Source: Halomonas beimenensis (lineage in GTDB: Bacteria > Pseudomonadota > Gammaproteobacteria > Pseudomonadales > Halomonadaceae). From it: a DNA stretch of 64,000 nucleotides. The position numbers were made by a program, and so were the translations under genes. Shown here one piece after another: positions 1 through 9,864 of the stretch. The first letter of the stretch is position 1, and the number at the start of each line of letters is the position of its first letter. The stretch covers positions 992,001-1,056,000 of the forward strand of contig NZ_CP021435.1 of NCBI RefSeq assembly GCF_002549795.1, given 5' to 3'. The notes under the pieces were generated by a model. The model saw only the letters and a program-made list of their open reading frames with translations, ran no database searches and was not told the DNA's origin.

Positions 1-1
1 G

Positions 2-463
2 GAGATTCACCAGTACGCCGATCCGCTCGCCGACCTGGTGGTCAACGTGCTGCGCGAGGGCTGCCAGCATCCCTGGCACTACGACACCAACGAGTTCATC
101 GTCACCATGATGACCCGCCAGTCCCACGGCGGCGGCCGCTTCGAGTATGCCCCCGGCATCCGCAGCCCCGAGGGCGAGAACTTCGAGGAGGTCGAGAAGG
201 TCATCGATGGCGACCGCTCGCGGCTCAAGTCCCTGGACCTCCAGCCCGGCGACCTGCAGATCTTCTTCGGTCGCTACTCCCTGCACCGGGTCACCCCGGT
301 CGAAGGCGACAAGGAGCGTCACACCGTGATCTTCGCCTATGCCAAGGAGCCGGGCTTCATCGGCCGCCCCGAGCGCGCCCAGCGCATCTTCGGCCGCATG
401 GCGCCGGTTCACGAGCAGCTGCTGAAGGATGGCATGGAGCGCAGCGACTCCCTGGTCGACTGA
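2..463 (+). CDS. 2OG-Fe(II) oxygenase family protein, 3' part
   Basis: The frame is open from base 2 and stops at 461-463, so the N-terminus lies outside the window; 153 residues are visible. They carry an H-x-D pair (WHYDTNEF) and, about 75 residues later, a second His followed by the basic residue expected to bind 2-oxoglutarate (SLHRVTPVEGDKERHTV). This is the facial triad of 2OG-Fe(II) oxygenases, and the Asp of H-x-D is present, so the protein looks like a hydroxylase rather than a carrier-free halogenase (which has Gly or Ala there). It resembles ArpA/HalD-like family members; the substrate is unknown. It precedes the DddP-like M24 gene by 84 bp in the same direction and may share its transcript. 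Confidence 0.75.
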   Translation, partial: EIHQYADPLADLVVNVLREGCQHPWHYDTNEFIVTMMTRQSHGGGRFEYAPGIRSPEGENFEEVEKVIDGDRSRLKSLDLQPGDLQIFFGRYSLHRVTPVEGDKERHTVIFAYAKEPGFIGRPERAQRIFGRMAPVHEQLLKDGMERSDSLVD

Positions 464-476
464 CGCCCCGGTCCCG

Positions 477-497
477 GGCGCCGGCCTGGCCGGCGCC
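477..497 (+). terminator. GC-rich intergenic hairpin
   Basis: A 9-bp perfect stem (GGCGCCGGC / GCCGGCGCC) with a CTG loop lies just after the oxygenase stop. A pyrimidine-rich stretch follows but no real T run, so it could be a weak terminator or an mRNA-stabilising hairpin. Confidence 0.4.
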
Positions 498-547
498 GCC
501 TCTGCCCCTCTTACAATCTCAACGACTCCCCCCGAGAGAGACCCGAC

Positions 548-1831
548 ATGAGCATCGTGGACTTCGAGAAGCTGACCGACAACGAGCCGGACCAGATCCC
601 GGTGATTCCCTCGGCCCCCATGGCCAATGGCGACAGCATTCCCACCGCCTTCGACCCCAGGCAGCTGCGGGCCGGTCGTCTGCAGCGCCTGCGGGCGATG
701 ATGGCCGAGCAGGGCTATGCCGCCGTGGTGCTGTTCGACCCCTACAACCAGCGCTACGCCACCGGCTCGCGCAACATGTTCGGCTACTTCCTCCGCAACT
801 CCACGCGCTACATCTACGTGCCGCTGGACGGCCCGGTGATCCTCTTCGAATACCCGGGTAGCGCCCACGTCTCCACCTGGCTCGAGACCATCGACGAATC
901 GCGCACCTCCAAGGTGGTGTGGTCGGCGGTCAACCAGCGTGACAACCTGTCCTCCGATCCCTTCGGCGTCGAGATCGCCGAGCTGGTCGAGGCACATGGC
1001 CGCGGCAACAAGAAGGTCGGCCTGGACCGCTGCGCCCTGAACCTGGCGCGCTCGCTCGAGGCGCAGGGCCTCGAGGTCTTCGACTGCATGCAGGACACCC
1101 TGCACTGTCGCCGCATCAAGACCCCGGAAGAGATCGCCTGCCTGGCCCAGTCCATGGCCGGCTCCGAGGCCGCCGTCGCCGAGGTCGAGGCCGCCATCAA
1201 GCCCGGCGTCACCGAGAACGAGCTGTTCGCCATCATGTACGGCGACGTCATCCGCCAGGGCGGCGAGTTCATCGAGACCCGCCTGCTGTCTTCCGGCCCG
1301 CGCACCAACCCCTGGTTCAACGAGGCCAGCGACCGGGTGATCCGCCCCGGGGAGCTGGTGGCCCTGGACACCGACACCATCGGCTGCCACGGCTATTACT
1401 CCGACTTCTCGCGCACCTTCCACGTCGGCCCGGGGCGGCCCAGCGACTACCAGAAGAGCCTGTATCGCATGGCCTACGACCAGGTGCACCACAACATGGG
1501 CATCCTCAAGCCGGGCATGAGCTACCGCGAGATCGCCGAGCAGGCCTGGAAGATCCCCGAACGCTTCCTGGACCGCCGCTATCCGTCGATCATCCACGGC
1601 GTGGGCATGCACGGCGAGACGCCGCTGGTCGCCCACCACATGGACTTCGATCGCTTCTCCAAGGACGGCATCCTGGAGCCCGGCATGGTGGTCTCCGTGG
1701 AGAGCTACATCGGCGAGGTCGGCGCCGCCGACGGCGTCAAGCTGGAGGAGGAGGTGCTGGTCACCGACACCGGCATCGAGAAGCTCTCGCGCTACCCCTT
1801 CGACGAGGCCCTGCTCGGCAAGGAATTCTGA
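548..1831 (+). CDS. DddP-like M24-family metalloenzyme
   Basis: A 427-aa pita-bread (peptidase M24) protein. The metal-ligand set is complete: D274 and D276 in the motif LDTDTIG, D286 in YYSDFSRTF, H350 in HGVGMHGE, E385 in VSVES and E400 in VKLEEE. The DTD double Asp, the N-terminal FDPYNQRYATGSRNM, the central GGEFIETRLLSSGPRTNPWF and the C-terminal YPFDEALLG all resemble, from memory, the DMSP lyase DddP more than prolidases or the ectoine hydrolase DoeA. Against a lyase role, the Asp I recall as the DddP catalytic base, six residues after the metal His, is Gly356 here. The next gene, mmsA, would fit downstream C3 metabolism. Family assignment is firm; DMSP cleavage is only a hypothesis. 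Confidence 0.7.
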   Translation: MSIVDFEKLTDNEPDQIPVIPSAPMANGDSIPTAFDPRQLRAGRLQRLRAMMAEQGYAAVVLFDPYNQRYATGSRNMFGYFLRNSTRYIYVPLDGPVILFEYPGSAHVSTWLETIDESRTSKVVWSAVNQRDNLSSDPFGVEIAELVEAHGRGNKKVGLDRCALNLARSLEAQGLEVFDCMQDTLHCRRIKTPEEIACLAQSMAGSEAAVAEVEAAIKPGVTENELFAIMYGDVIRQGGEFIETRLLSSGPRTNPWFNEASDRVIRPGELVALDTDTIGCHGYYSDFSRTFHVGPGRPSDYQKSLYRMAYDQVHHNMGILKPGMSYREIAEQAWKIPERFLDRRYPSIIHGVGMHGETPLVAHHMDFDRFSKDGILEPGMVVSVESYIGEVGAADGVKLEEEVLVTDTGIEKLSRYPFDEALLGKEF

Positions 1832-1878
1832 GAACGCCGCCCGAAGCAGCGCTTTCCCTGATGCAATAGAGAGACCCC

Positions 1879-3369
<1,491 letters not shown>

Positions 3370-3574
3370 CCGTGTCGAACTGACCGTGCCTCCCTGTCGG
3401 CCCGCCCGGGCCGGCACCCCCTGACGCCCCCGCGCCCGTCGGCCCGGGGGCGGCGTCGTTCCGGGCCGGGATCGGATGTCGGAAAAGTGTCCCGAGGTGG
3501 CGTCTTCCTGCCGCTCGGGGGGAGGGGGACCATGGTTTGATGTGCCGCACATTCTTGCCCGGTCGACCTCTCCC

Positions 3575-6500
3575 ATGATCGCTCGACTCGCCCCTGACGA
3601 CCGCCAGGCCGACGTCCCCTACCTGCGCTTCCTCGAGGCCCTGCGCGATGCCGGCTTCGAGGGCGACATCGCCCCGGACTACGCCAACCGCACGGTGCTC
3701 GCCACCGACAACTCGATCTACCAGCGCCTGCCCCAGGCGGTGCTCTACCCCCGCGGCGCCGACGACCTGGCGCGCATCGCCCGCCTGGCCGGGCGCGACG
3801 ACTTCCGCCGCGTGGTGCTGGCCCCCCGTGGCGGCGGCACCGGCACCAACGGCCAGTCGCTCACCGACGGCCTGGTGGTCGACGTCTCCCGGCACATGAA
3901 CGCCATCCTCGACATCGACGTCGCGGCCCGCCGGGTCCGCGTCCAGGCCGGCGTGGTCAAGGACCAGCTCAACGCCGCCTTGAAGCCCCATGGGCTCTTC
4001 TTCGCCCCGGAGCTCTCCACCTCCAACCGGGCGACGATCGGCGGCATGATCGCCACCGACGCCAGCGGCCAGGGCAGCTGCGAGTACGGCAAGACCCGCG
4101 ATCACGTCCTCGAGCTCGACAGCGTGCTGCTCGGCGGCGAGCGCCTCACCACCCGGCCGGTGGACGAGGCCGAGCTCGACGCCCTGTGCGAGCGCGACGA
4201 CGCCGTGGGCCGGGTGCATCGCACGGCCCGGGGCATCATCGACGCCGAGCGCGAGCGCATCCGCGAGACCTTCCCGCCGCTCAACCGCTGCCTGACCGGC
4301 TACGATCTTGCCCATCTGCGTACCGAGGACGGCCGGTTCGACCTCAACAGCGTGCTGTGCGGCGCCGAGGGCTCGCTGGCCTTCACCAACGAGGCAGTGC
4401 TCAACGTGCTGCCGATCCCCGGCCATTCGACCCTGGTCAACGTGCGCTATGCGGGCTTCATGGATGCCCTGCGCGACGCCAAGGCGCTGATGGGAAGCAG
4501 CGCCGCCCCGACCTCCATCGAGACGGTGGACGACAAGGTGCTGGGCCTGGCGCAGCAGGACTTCGTGTGGGACAGCGTCGCCGAGTTCTTTCCCGACGCG
4601 CGGGAGGAAGACGACCCAGTCCGAGCCGAGCGGGATGATGGGCTAGGCGCGCGGCGCGCCGACGACGAGACATACCGAGGGGGTAGGCGAGTCGGCGAGC
4701 ACCGCGCAACAACGCCCAGCGCCCGCGCAGGCCGGACGAGCCGATGCCAGGGCATCAACCTGGTGGAATTCAACGACGACGACCCCGAGCGCCTGGCCGA
4801 GCGGGTCGCCGCCTTCTGCCGCCACCTGGGGGACGACCGCAGCGTCGACCGCCTGGGCTACACCCTCGCCGAGGGGCGCGAGCAGATCCAGCGCGTCTAC
4901 GGCATGCGCAAGCGCGCCGTGGGCCTGCTCGGCAACGTCCAGGGCGAGCAGCGCCCGCTGCCCTTCGTCGAGGACACCGCCGTGCCCCCGGAGCACCTGG
5001 CCGACTACATCGCCGAGTTCCGCGCCCTGCTCGACGCCCGCGACCTCGACTACGGCATGTTCGGCCACGTCGACGCCGGGGTGCTGCACGTGCGCCCGGC
5101 GCTGGACATGAAGGATCCCGCCCAGGCGGCGCTGATCCGCGAGATCTCCGACGAGGTCGCCGCGCTCACCCGCCAGTACGGCGGCCTGCTGTGGGGCGAG
5201 CATGGCAAGGGCGTGCGCTCCGAGTACGCCCCGGCCTTCTTCGGCCCGCTCTACCCCAGCCTGCGCCGGCTCAAGGCCGCCTTCGACCCCCACAACCAGC
5301 TCAATCCCGGCAAGATCGCCACCCCGCTCTCCAGCCCGCCCGAAGACGCGGGCAGGACTCCCTCGGCCGAACATGACGCCCAGGCCAACCCGTCCAGTCC
5401 GGAAGGGGGCGAAGACGAGCAGGCCGTCAAGTGGGTCGATCCGGGCCTGCTGGCCATCGACGACGTGCCCACCCGCGGCGAGCATGACCGCCAGATCGAC
5501 GAGCGGGTCTGGCAGGCCCACGGCGATGCCGTCTACTGCAACGGCAACGGCGCCTGCTACAACTACGACCCGGACGACGCCATGTGCCCGTCCTGGAAGG
5601 CCACCCGCCAGCGCATCCACTCGCCCAAGGGCCGCGCCAGCCTGATGCGCGAGTGGCTGCGCCTGCAGGACCAGGCCGGCGTCGACGTGGTCGAGGTCGC
5701 CGAGCGGGCGCGGACCGCCGGCGTCTGGGGCGCGGTCAAGGCCTTCCCCGGCAAGCTGCGCCACACCCTGGCCCGGCGCCGCGGCGAGGCCGACTTCTCC
5801 CACGAGGTCTATGACGCCATGGCCGGCTGCCTGGCCTGCAAGTCCTGCGCCGGCCAGTGCCCGGTGAAGGTCAACGTGCCAGCCTTCCGCTCGCAGTTCC
5901 TGGAGGTCTACCACGGCCGCTACCTGCGCCCGGTGCGCGACTACCTGATCGGCGGGCTGGAGTTCCTGGTGCCGACGCTCTCGCGCGTCGCCCCGCTGTA
6001 CAACGCCGCCCTGGCCAACCGCTGGGTGGACCGCCTGCTGGCCGGGCCCGTGGGCATGGTCGACAGCCCCCGGCTGTCCCGGGCGCGCCTCGACAAGCAG
6101 CTCGCCGCCTGGGGCGTGAGTGAGGCCACGCCGACGACGCTGGGCCGGCTCACCGCGGCCCAGAAGGCCAACAGCGTGGTGCTGGTGCAGGACGCCTTCA
6201 CCAGCCACTTCGAGTCGCGGCTGGTGATGGACGTGGTGGAGCTGCTCGAGCGGCTCGACGTGCGCGTCTTCGTCGCCCCCTTCGCGCCCAACGGCAAGCC
6301 GCTGCACGTGCAGGGCTTCCTCGGCGCCTTCGAGCGCACCGCGGCCAAACAGGCCGAGCGGCTGCGCACGCTGGCCGAGGCCGGGGTGCCGCTGGTCGGC
6401 ATCGACCCGGCCATGACCCTGACCTACCGCCAGGAGTACGTGAAGGCGCTGGGCGAGGCCGCCGTGCCCGAGGTGAAGCTGCTGCCCGAATGGCTGAGCG

Positions 6501-6895
6501 AACGGCTGGCCGGGGAGCGCGCCTCGCGGGTGCCCGACGGCGTCCGCCTCGACGATCCCGGCTACCGGCTGCTGGCCCACTGCACCGAGAAGACCAATGC
6601 CCCGGGCACGCCCAGGGCCTGGCAGCGGATATTCGCCGCCTTCGGCCTGGAGCTCGAGGTGGTGGCCACCGGCTGCTGCGGGATGTCCGGGACCTACGGC
6701 CACGAGGCGCGCAACCTGGCGACCTCGAAGGCCATCTACGCCCAGTCCTGGCAGCCGCGGGTGGAGGATCCCGCCAACGCCGGCCGGCTGCTGGCCACCG
6801 GCTACTCCTGCCGCAGCCAGGCCAGACGGCTGTCGGACGCTGCCCTGCCGCACCCCCTGCAGGGCCTGCTGGAAGTCCTGAGGCGAGCCGGCTGA
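3575..6895 (+). CDS. ydiJ: YdiJ-type FAD-binding and (4Fe-4S) oxidoreductase (D-2-hydroxyglutarate dehydrogenase family)
   Basis: About 1,106 aa from ATG 3575; the frame is open back to 3476 but the upstream residues look non-coding. Domain order is an N-terminal FAD_binding_4 domain (roughly residues 45-200), the FAD-oxidase C-terminal region to about 580, a ferredoxin-like segment with Cys residues near 655-670 (NGNGACYNYDPDDAMC) and near 750 (CLACKSCAGQCP), and a C-terminal CCG-type domain (TGCCGMSGTYGHE near 1033). YdiJ relatives oxidise D-2-hydroxyglutarate or D-lactate-like hydroxyacids. E. coli YdiJ is about 1,018 aa; most of the excess here is a low-complexity Arg-rich insertion (DNA about 4600-4745) just before GINLVEFN, described separately. 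The stop abuts the stop of the convergent GlxA-type gene with no spacer. Confidence 0.88.
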   Translation: MIARLAPDDRQADVPYLRFLEALRDAGFEGDIAPDYANRTVLATDNSIYQRLPQAVLYPRGADDLARIARLAGRDDFRRVVLAPRGGGTGTNGQSLTDGLVVDVSRHMNAILDIDVAARRVRVQAGVVKDQLNAALKPHGLFFAPELSTSNRATIGGMIATDASGQGSCEYGKTRDHVLELDSVLLGGERLTTRPVDEAELDALCERDDAVGRVHRTARGIIDAERERIRETFPPLNRCLTGYDLAHLRTEDGRFDLNSVLCGAEGSLAFTNEAVLNVLPIPGHSTLVNVRYAGFMDALRDAKALMGSSAAPTSIETVDDKVLGLAQQDFVWDSVAEFFPDAREEDDPVRAERDDGLGARRADDETYRGGRRVGEHRATTPSARAGRTSRCQGINLVEFNDDDPERLAERVAAFCRHLGDDRSVDRLGYTLAEGREQIQRVYGMRKRAVGLLGNVQGEQRPLPFVEDTAVPPEHLADYIAEFRALLDARDLDYGMFGHVDAGVLHVRPALDMKDPAQAALIREISDEVAALTRQYGGLLWGEHGKGVRSEYAPAFFGPLYPSLRRLKAAFDPHNQLNPGKIATPLSSPPEDAGRTPSAEHDAQANPSSPEGGEDEQAVKWVDPGLLAIDDVPTRGEHDRQIDERVWQAHGDAVYCNGNGACYNYDPDDAMCPSWKATRQRIHSPKGRASLMREWLRLQDQAGVDVVEVAERARTAGVWGAVKAFPGKLRHTLARRRGEADFSHEVYDAMAGCLACKSCAGQCPVKVNVPAFRSQFLEVYHGRYLRPVRDYLIGGLEFLVPTLSRVAPLYNAALANRWVDRLLAGPVGMVDSPRLSRARLDKQLAAWGVSEATPTTLGRLTAAQKANSVVLVQDAFTSHFESRLVMDVVELLERLDVRVFVAPFAPNGKPLHVQGFLGAFERTAAKQAERLRTLAEAGVPLVGIDPAMTLTYRQEYVKALGEAAVPEVKLLPEWLSERLAGERASRVPDGVRLDDPGYRLLAHCTEKTNAPGTPRAWQRIFAAFGLELEVVATGCCGMSGTYGHEARNLATSKAIYAQSWQPRVEDPANAGRLLATGYSCRSQARRLSDAALPHPLQGLLEVLRRAG
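4600..4745. repeat. In-frame repeat-like insertion inside the ydiJ-type gene
   Basis: Between FFPDAR and GINLVEFN the reading frame runs through about 48 residues rich in Arg, Asp and Ala that match nothing expected in the FAD domain. The DNA contains GGCGCGCGGCGCGCC and several cgag/ggcg runs and differs in composition from the flanking codons. Its length is a multiple of three and it contains no stop in the coding frame, so the gene stays open. It looks like a dispersed palindromic element inserted in frame. No second copy was seen in this window, and the exact edges are uncertain. Confidence 0.45.
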
Positions 6896-7864
6896 TCAGG
6901 CGCGGACCTTGCGACGCTCCCGGGGCGAGATGCCGTATGCCTTGCGATAGCACTTGCTGAAATGGGAGGTGGAAGAGAATCCGGTCGCGGTGGCGATGTT
7001 GATGATGTCCAGCGAGGTCTTGCGCAGCAGGCTGTCGCCATGTTCCAGGCGCATGTTGAGGTAATAGCTTGCCGGGGTGACGCCGAAGTGCTCCTTGAAG
7101 AGTCGCTGCAACTGGCGGTGGGAAATGCCGACGAGATCGGCGATCTGTTCGCAGTTGATGGTGTCCTCGATATGGGAATGCATCACATGGATGGCGGAGG
7201 AAAGGGCGGGGTTGTGGACCCCGAGACGTTCCTCCAGTGACATGCGCTGCTTGTCGTGAGCGGGGCGAATGTCCGGGTGAATGCACTGGTCGGCGATGTG
7301 CTTGGCCAGCACGCTACCCTGTTGTCGATCGATCAGCGAAAGCATCATGTCGAGGCCCGCCGTTCCCCCCGAGCAGGTCAGGATGTTTTCCTCGATCTCG
7401 AACAGCTCGTTGGTCACCAGAAGGTCGGGATGTTCCTCCTGGAGGCTCGCCTGATCCTCCCAATGAATGGTGCAACGCTTGTGACGCAGGACGCCGGCTC
7501 GGGCCAGCAGGATGCTGCCGGTGGAGGTCGAGCCCAGCAGGCGCCGGCTGCGCCCCACCTCCCGCAGCCACTTGAACAGTCTCGCGCTGGCGATGAGGTT
7601 GGTGCCGGTACCGGCCACCAGGATGACGGCATCCAGCGACCGCCAGTCGTCGAGGCGGAGGGTGGGCGTGAAGGGGATGCCGTTGCTGGCCTCCACCACC
7701 TCGTCGTCGAGGCTGACCAGCTCCCATCGATACAGGCGTCGGCCACTCAGTCGGTTGGCGATCCGCAAGGGCTCGATGACCGAGCTGAACGAGAGCATGG
7801 CGAAGTTGGGGAAGAGCAGAAAGCCGACGGTGAAGGGCGAGTCCTCGTGGCCGGAGGGTGTCAT
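6896..7864 (-). CDS. GlxA-family AraC-type transcriptional regulator
   Basis: 322 aa from ATG 7864; the frame is open to 7948 but family similarity begins at SPFTVGFLLFPNFAMLSF. The N-terminal half is a DJ-1/PfpI-like glutamine-amidotransferase-fold domain with the typical EPLRIANRLSG and SNGIPFTP segments and a GGTAGLDMML motif. The C-terminal ~100 residues form an AraC double helix-turn-helix ending HFSKCYRKAYGISPRERRK. Members include ArgR, GbdR and CdhR of Pseudomonas, which sense amino acids or quaternary amines. It diverges from the alpha/beta hydrolase and amidohydrolase genes, and two TGTCGC sites lie in the shared 106-bp gap, so it probably controls them. The inducer cannot be read from sequence. 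Confidence 0.88.
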   Translation of the reverse strand: MTPSGHEDSPFTVGFLLFPNFAMLSFSSVIEPLRIANRLSGRRLYRWELVSLDDEVVEASNGIPFTPTLRLDDWRSLDAVILVAGTGTNLIASARLFKWLREVGRSRRLLGSTSTGSILLARAGVLRHKRCTIHWEDQASLQEEHPDLLVTNELFEIEENILTCSGGTAGLDMMLSLIDRQQGSVLAKHIADQCIHPDIRPAHDKQRMSLEERLGVHNPALSSAIHVMHSHIEDTINCEQIADLVGISHRQLQRLFKEHFGVTPASYYLNMRLEHGDSLLRKTSLDIINIATATGFSSTSHFSKCYRKAYGISPRERRKVRA

Positions 7865-7879
7865 GATCGTTGTCTTTTG

Positions 7880-7928
7880 TGTCGCATGGATGTTCTTAAC
7901 GATGCGAGGCTTGTCGCAAGATGTCAAT
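7880..7928. promoter_or_regulatory. Two direct TGTCGCA half-sites in a divergent promoter region
   Basis: TGTCGCA occurs at 7880-7886 and 7912-7918, 32 bp apart (about three helical turns), between the GlxA-type regulator and the alpha/beta hydrolase. The second copy is followed eight bases later by AA, matching the TGTCGC-N8-AA half-site I recall for Pseudomonas ArgR, a member of the same regulator family. The first copy lacks the AA. Plausible operator for the adjacent regulator. Confidence 0.4.
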
Positions 7929-7970
7929 GCCGATAAGGGCAGCGCCAACAGTCAGTCCCTGGAGAAGATC

Positions 7971-8891
7971 ATGCAGTCAGAGAGCGTTTCAATCATCAGC
8001 GATGGCCTCAAACTCGACGGTTCCTATTACTGGGAAGAGGGTGTCGTTCAGGACGAGGCTCCCATCGTCATCGTGTGCTCGGGTTTCACCGGCTTGAAGC
8101 ATATTCATCCCGAGCGTTTCGCTCGTTTCCTGACCAAGCAGGGCTTCCTTTGCTTCGGGTTCGACTACCGTGGTTTCGGCGAAAGCGAAGGAAAGCGTGG
8201 CAAGGTGCTGCTGGAAGAGCAGGTCCGGGATATCGCCAATGTCGTGGCCTATGTCCGGGCGCGAGCCGACGAGGAAGGCCGCAAGCTGGTGCTGGCCGGT
8301 TGGGGCATGGCCGGCGGCCTGGTGCTGGATGCCTTCCGTCAGGTCGAGGACCTGGTCGACGCCCTGATCAGCATGAACGGCTTCTTCGATGCGGTGCGCG
8401 TGCAGAAGGCCCTGCGCGGCGAGCTCGGCTGGAAGGAATTCCGTCAGTTCCTCAACCAGGAGCGGCTGCGCCTGGCCCAGGGCGGCGAGGCCCAGGCGAT
8501 CGATCCCTTCCGCATCTACCCGCTGGACCCGATCTCCAAGAGCTATGTGGACGGCGTGCTGTGGAAGACCCCGGGCTACGGCCTGACCTCCGACCTGGAC
8601 TTCGCGGACTCGCTGATCGCCTTCCGGCCGGAGTCCCACATCGATCAGCGCTTCGCCCGCACCCCGCTGCTGATCGCCCACGGCGGCGAGAACGACCTGC
8701 ACCCGGTCACCGAGGCCCAGTCGCTGTACGCCACCTACCCGGGGCCCAAGGCCATGTACCTGCTCCCCGAGGGCGGTCATACCGAGTGGATGCTGGACGA
8801 CGATCCCAAGTTCCAGACCTTCGCCGGCCAGGTGGCCGACTGGTTGAAGGAGACGGCCTGGACGCCGGTCAGCCAGCAGGCCGTGGCCTGA
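7971..8891 (+). CDS. Alpha/beta-hydrolase fold protein lacking the Ser nucleophile
   Basis: 306 aa from ATG 7971, preceded by a GGAGA-like ribosome site; the longer open frame upstream overlaps the regulator and was rejected. Beta-strand and turn motifs of the fold are clear: CSGFTGLKHIHPERF, FDYRGFGESEGKRG and the elbow VLAGWGMAGGL. The elbow normally reads G-x-S-x-G, but residue 112 is Gly (codon GGC), so the Ser nucleophile is absent. The likely acid (D242 in GGENDLHP) and base (H270 in EGGHTEWM) remain. It may be a non-hydrolytic member, may use an unusual mechanism, or may bind ligand only. It is followed after 33 bp by an amidohydrolase and is probably controlled by the divergent GlxA-type regulator. 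Confidence 0.8.
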   Translation: MQSESVSIISDGLKLDGSYYWEEGVVQDEAPIVIVCSGFTGLKHIHPERFARFLTKQGFLCFGFDYRGFGESEGKRGKVLLEEQVRDIANVVAYVRARADEEGRKLVLAGWGMAGGLVLDAFRQVEDLVDALISMNGFFDAVRVQKALRGELGWKEFRQFLNQERLRLAQGGEAQAIDPFRIYPLDPISKSYVDGVLWKTPGYGLTSDLDFADSLIAFRPESHIDQRFARTPLLIAHGGENDLHPVTEAQSLYATYPGPKAMYLLPEGGHTEWMLDDDPKFQTFAGQVADWLKETAWTPVSQQAVA

Positions 8892-8924
8892 CGTCGCCAC
8901 GACGAACCCGAGCCAGGTGATGCC

Positions 8925-9800
8925 ATGATCCCCTTCTGTGACCCCATGGACCCGGCGCCACGCGCCCCCGGTTTCACCGCCCCTGCGGGGGCGGTGGACT
9001 GCCACGCCCACGTCTTCGGCCCGGCGTCCCGCTATCCCTACCAGGCCGCCCGGACCTATACGCCGCCGGAGGCCAGCCTCGATCAGTATCGCCACCTGCA
9101 TCGCGCCCTGGGCATCGAGCGGGGCGTGCTGGTCCAGCCCAGCGTCTATGGCCTCGACAACTCGGCGACCCGGGACGCGATTCGTGTCCTGCGTGACGAG
9201 GGGCAGGACTATCGGGGCATCGCGGTGGTCGACAGTGAGGTGTCCGACGCCGAGCTGGACGCCCTGGCCGCCGACGGCTTCCGGGGCGTGCGACTCAACC
9301 TGCTGTTCAAGGGGGGCATCGCCTGGCGTGACGTGGAGTCCCTCGCCGGACGCCTCGCCGACCGCCACTGGCACCTGCAGTTCCTGGTCGACGTGTCCGC
9401 CTTCGAGGATCTCGAGGCCCGGGTGGCGCGGCTGCCCGTGCCGGTGGTCGTGGATCACATGGGACACATGGCCTGCGACAAGGGGGTCGACCAGCCCGGC
9501 TTCCAGGCGCTGTGCCGGCTGATGGCGCGCGGTGATGCCTGGGTGAAGCTCTCCGGGGCCTATCGCATCACCGGCCAGCGGCAGACCCCCTACGAGGATG
9601 TCGTGCCCTTCGCCCGGCGACTGATCGAGGCCAATCCGGAACAGTGCGTCTGGGGGTCCGACTGGCCCCACCCGCATATTCCGGTGCCCATGCCCAACGA
9701 CGGCCCCCTGCTCGATGCCCTCGCCGACTGGGCGCCCGATCCCGGGCTCCGCAAGAGGATCCTGGTCGACAACCCGGATCGGCTCTACTTCCGGAACTGA
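8925..9800 (+). CDS. Amidohydrolase-2 family hydrolase (LigI-like)
   Basis: A 291-aa TIM-barrel metal hydrolase of the amidohydrolase-2 group, close to 2-pyrone-4,6-dicarboxylate lactonase and related lactonases. Visible motifs are VDCHAHVFGP at the end of strand 1, RGVRLNLL, VVDHMGHM, and the C-terminal WGSDWPHPHIP with the catalytic Asp. ATG 8925 is preceded by AGGTG; ATG 8946 is a possible alternative. It lies directly downstream of the alpha/beta hydrolase and the two probably form one transcript ending at the hairpin 9824-9850. A lactone or cyclic-amide substrate is likely, but which one is unknown. Confidence 0.8.
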   Translation: MIPFCDPMDPAPRAPGFTAPAGAVDCHAHVFGPASRYPYQAARTYTPPEASLDQYRHLHRALGIERGVLVQPSVYGLDNSATRDAIRVLRDEGQDYRGIAVVDSEVSDAELDALAADGFRGVRLNLLFKGGIAWRDVESLAGRLADRHWHLQFLVDVSAFEDLEARVARLPVPVVVDHMGHMACDKGVDQPGFQALCRLMARGDAWVKLSGAYRITGQRQTPYEDVVPFARRLIEANPEQCVWGSDWPHPHIPVPMPNDGPLLDALADWAPDPGLRKRILVDNPDRLYFRN

Positions 9801-9823
9801 CGGCGCTCGCTTCGACGAGAGAA

Positions 9824-9855
9824 AGGCCGCTCGCCCCAGGCGAGCGGCCTCTTTC
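9824..9855. terminator. Bidirectional rho-independent terminator
   Basis: A 12-bp perfect stem (AGGCCGCTCGCC / GGCGAGCGGCCT) with a CCA loop, followed by CTTTC on the plus strand and, read in reverse, by CTTTCTC. It separates the convergent amidohydrolase and nitrilase A genes. Confidence 0.8.
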
Positions 9856-9864
9856 ATGGCGACC

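Noticed and set aside
548..1831. Ectoine hydrolase (doeA) identity
   Set aside because: The DTD double-Asp motif and terminal motifs fit DddP-like proteins better, and no doeB, doeC or doeD gene follows.
4643..6853. 736-codon frame opposite the ydiJ-type gene
   Set aside because: Antisense to a protein with clear FAD and Fe-S motifs; its residues show only His/Gln/Gly-rich shadow composition.
7512..7970. N-terminal extension of the alpha/beta hydrolase from 7512
   Set aside because: It would lie antisense inside the GlxA-type regulator; ATG 7971 has its own ribosome site.
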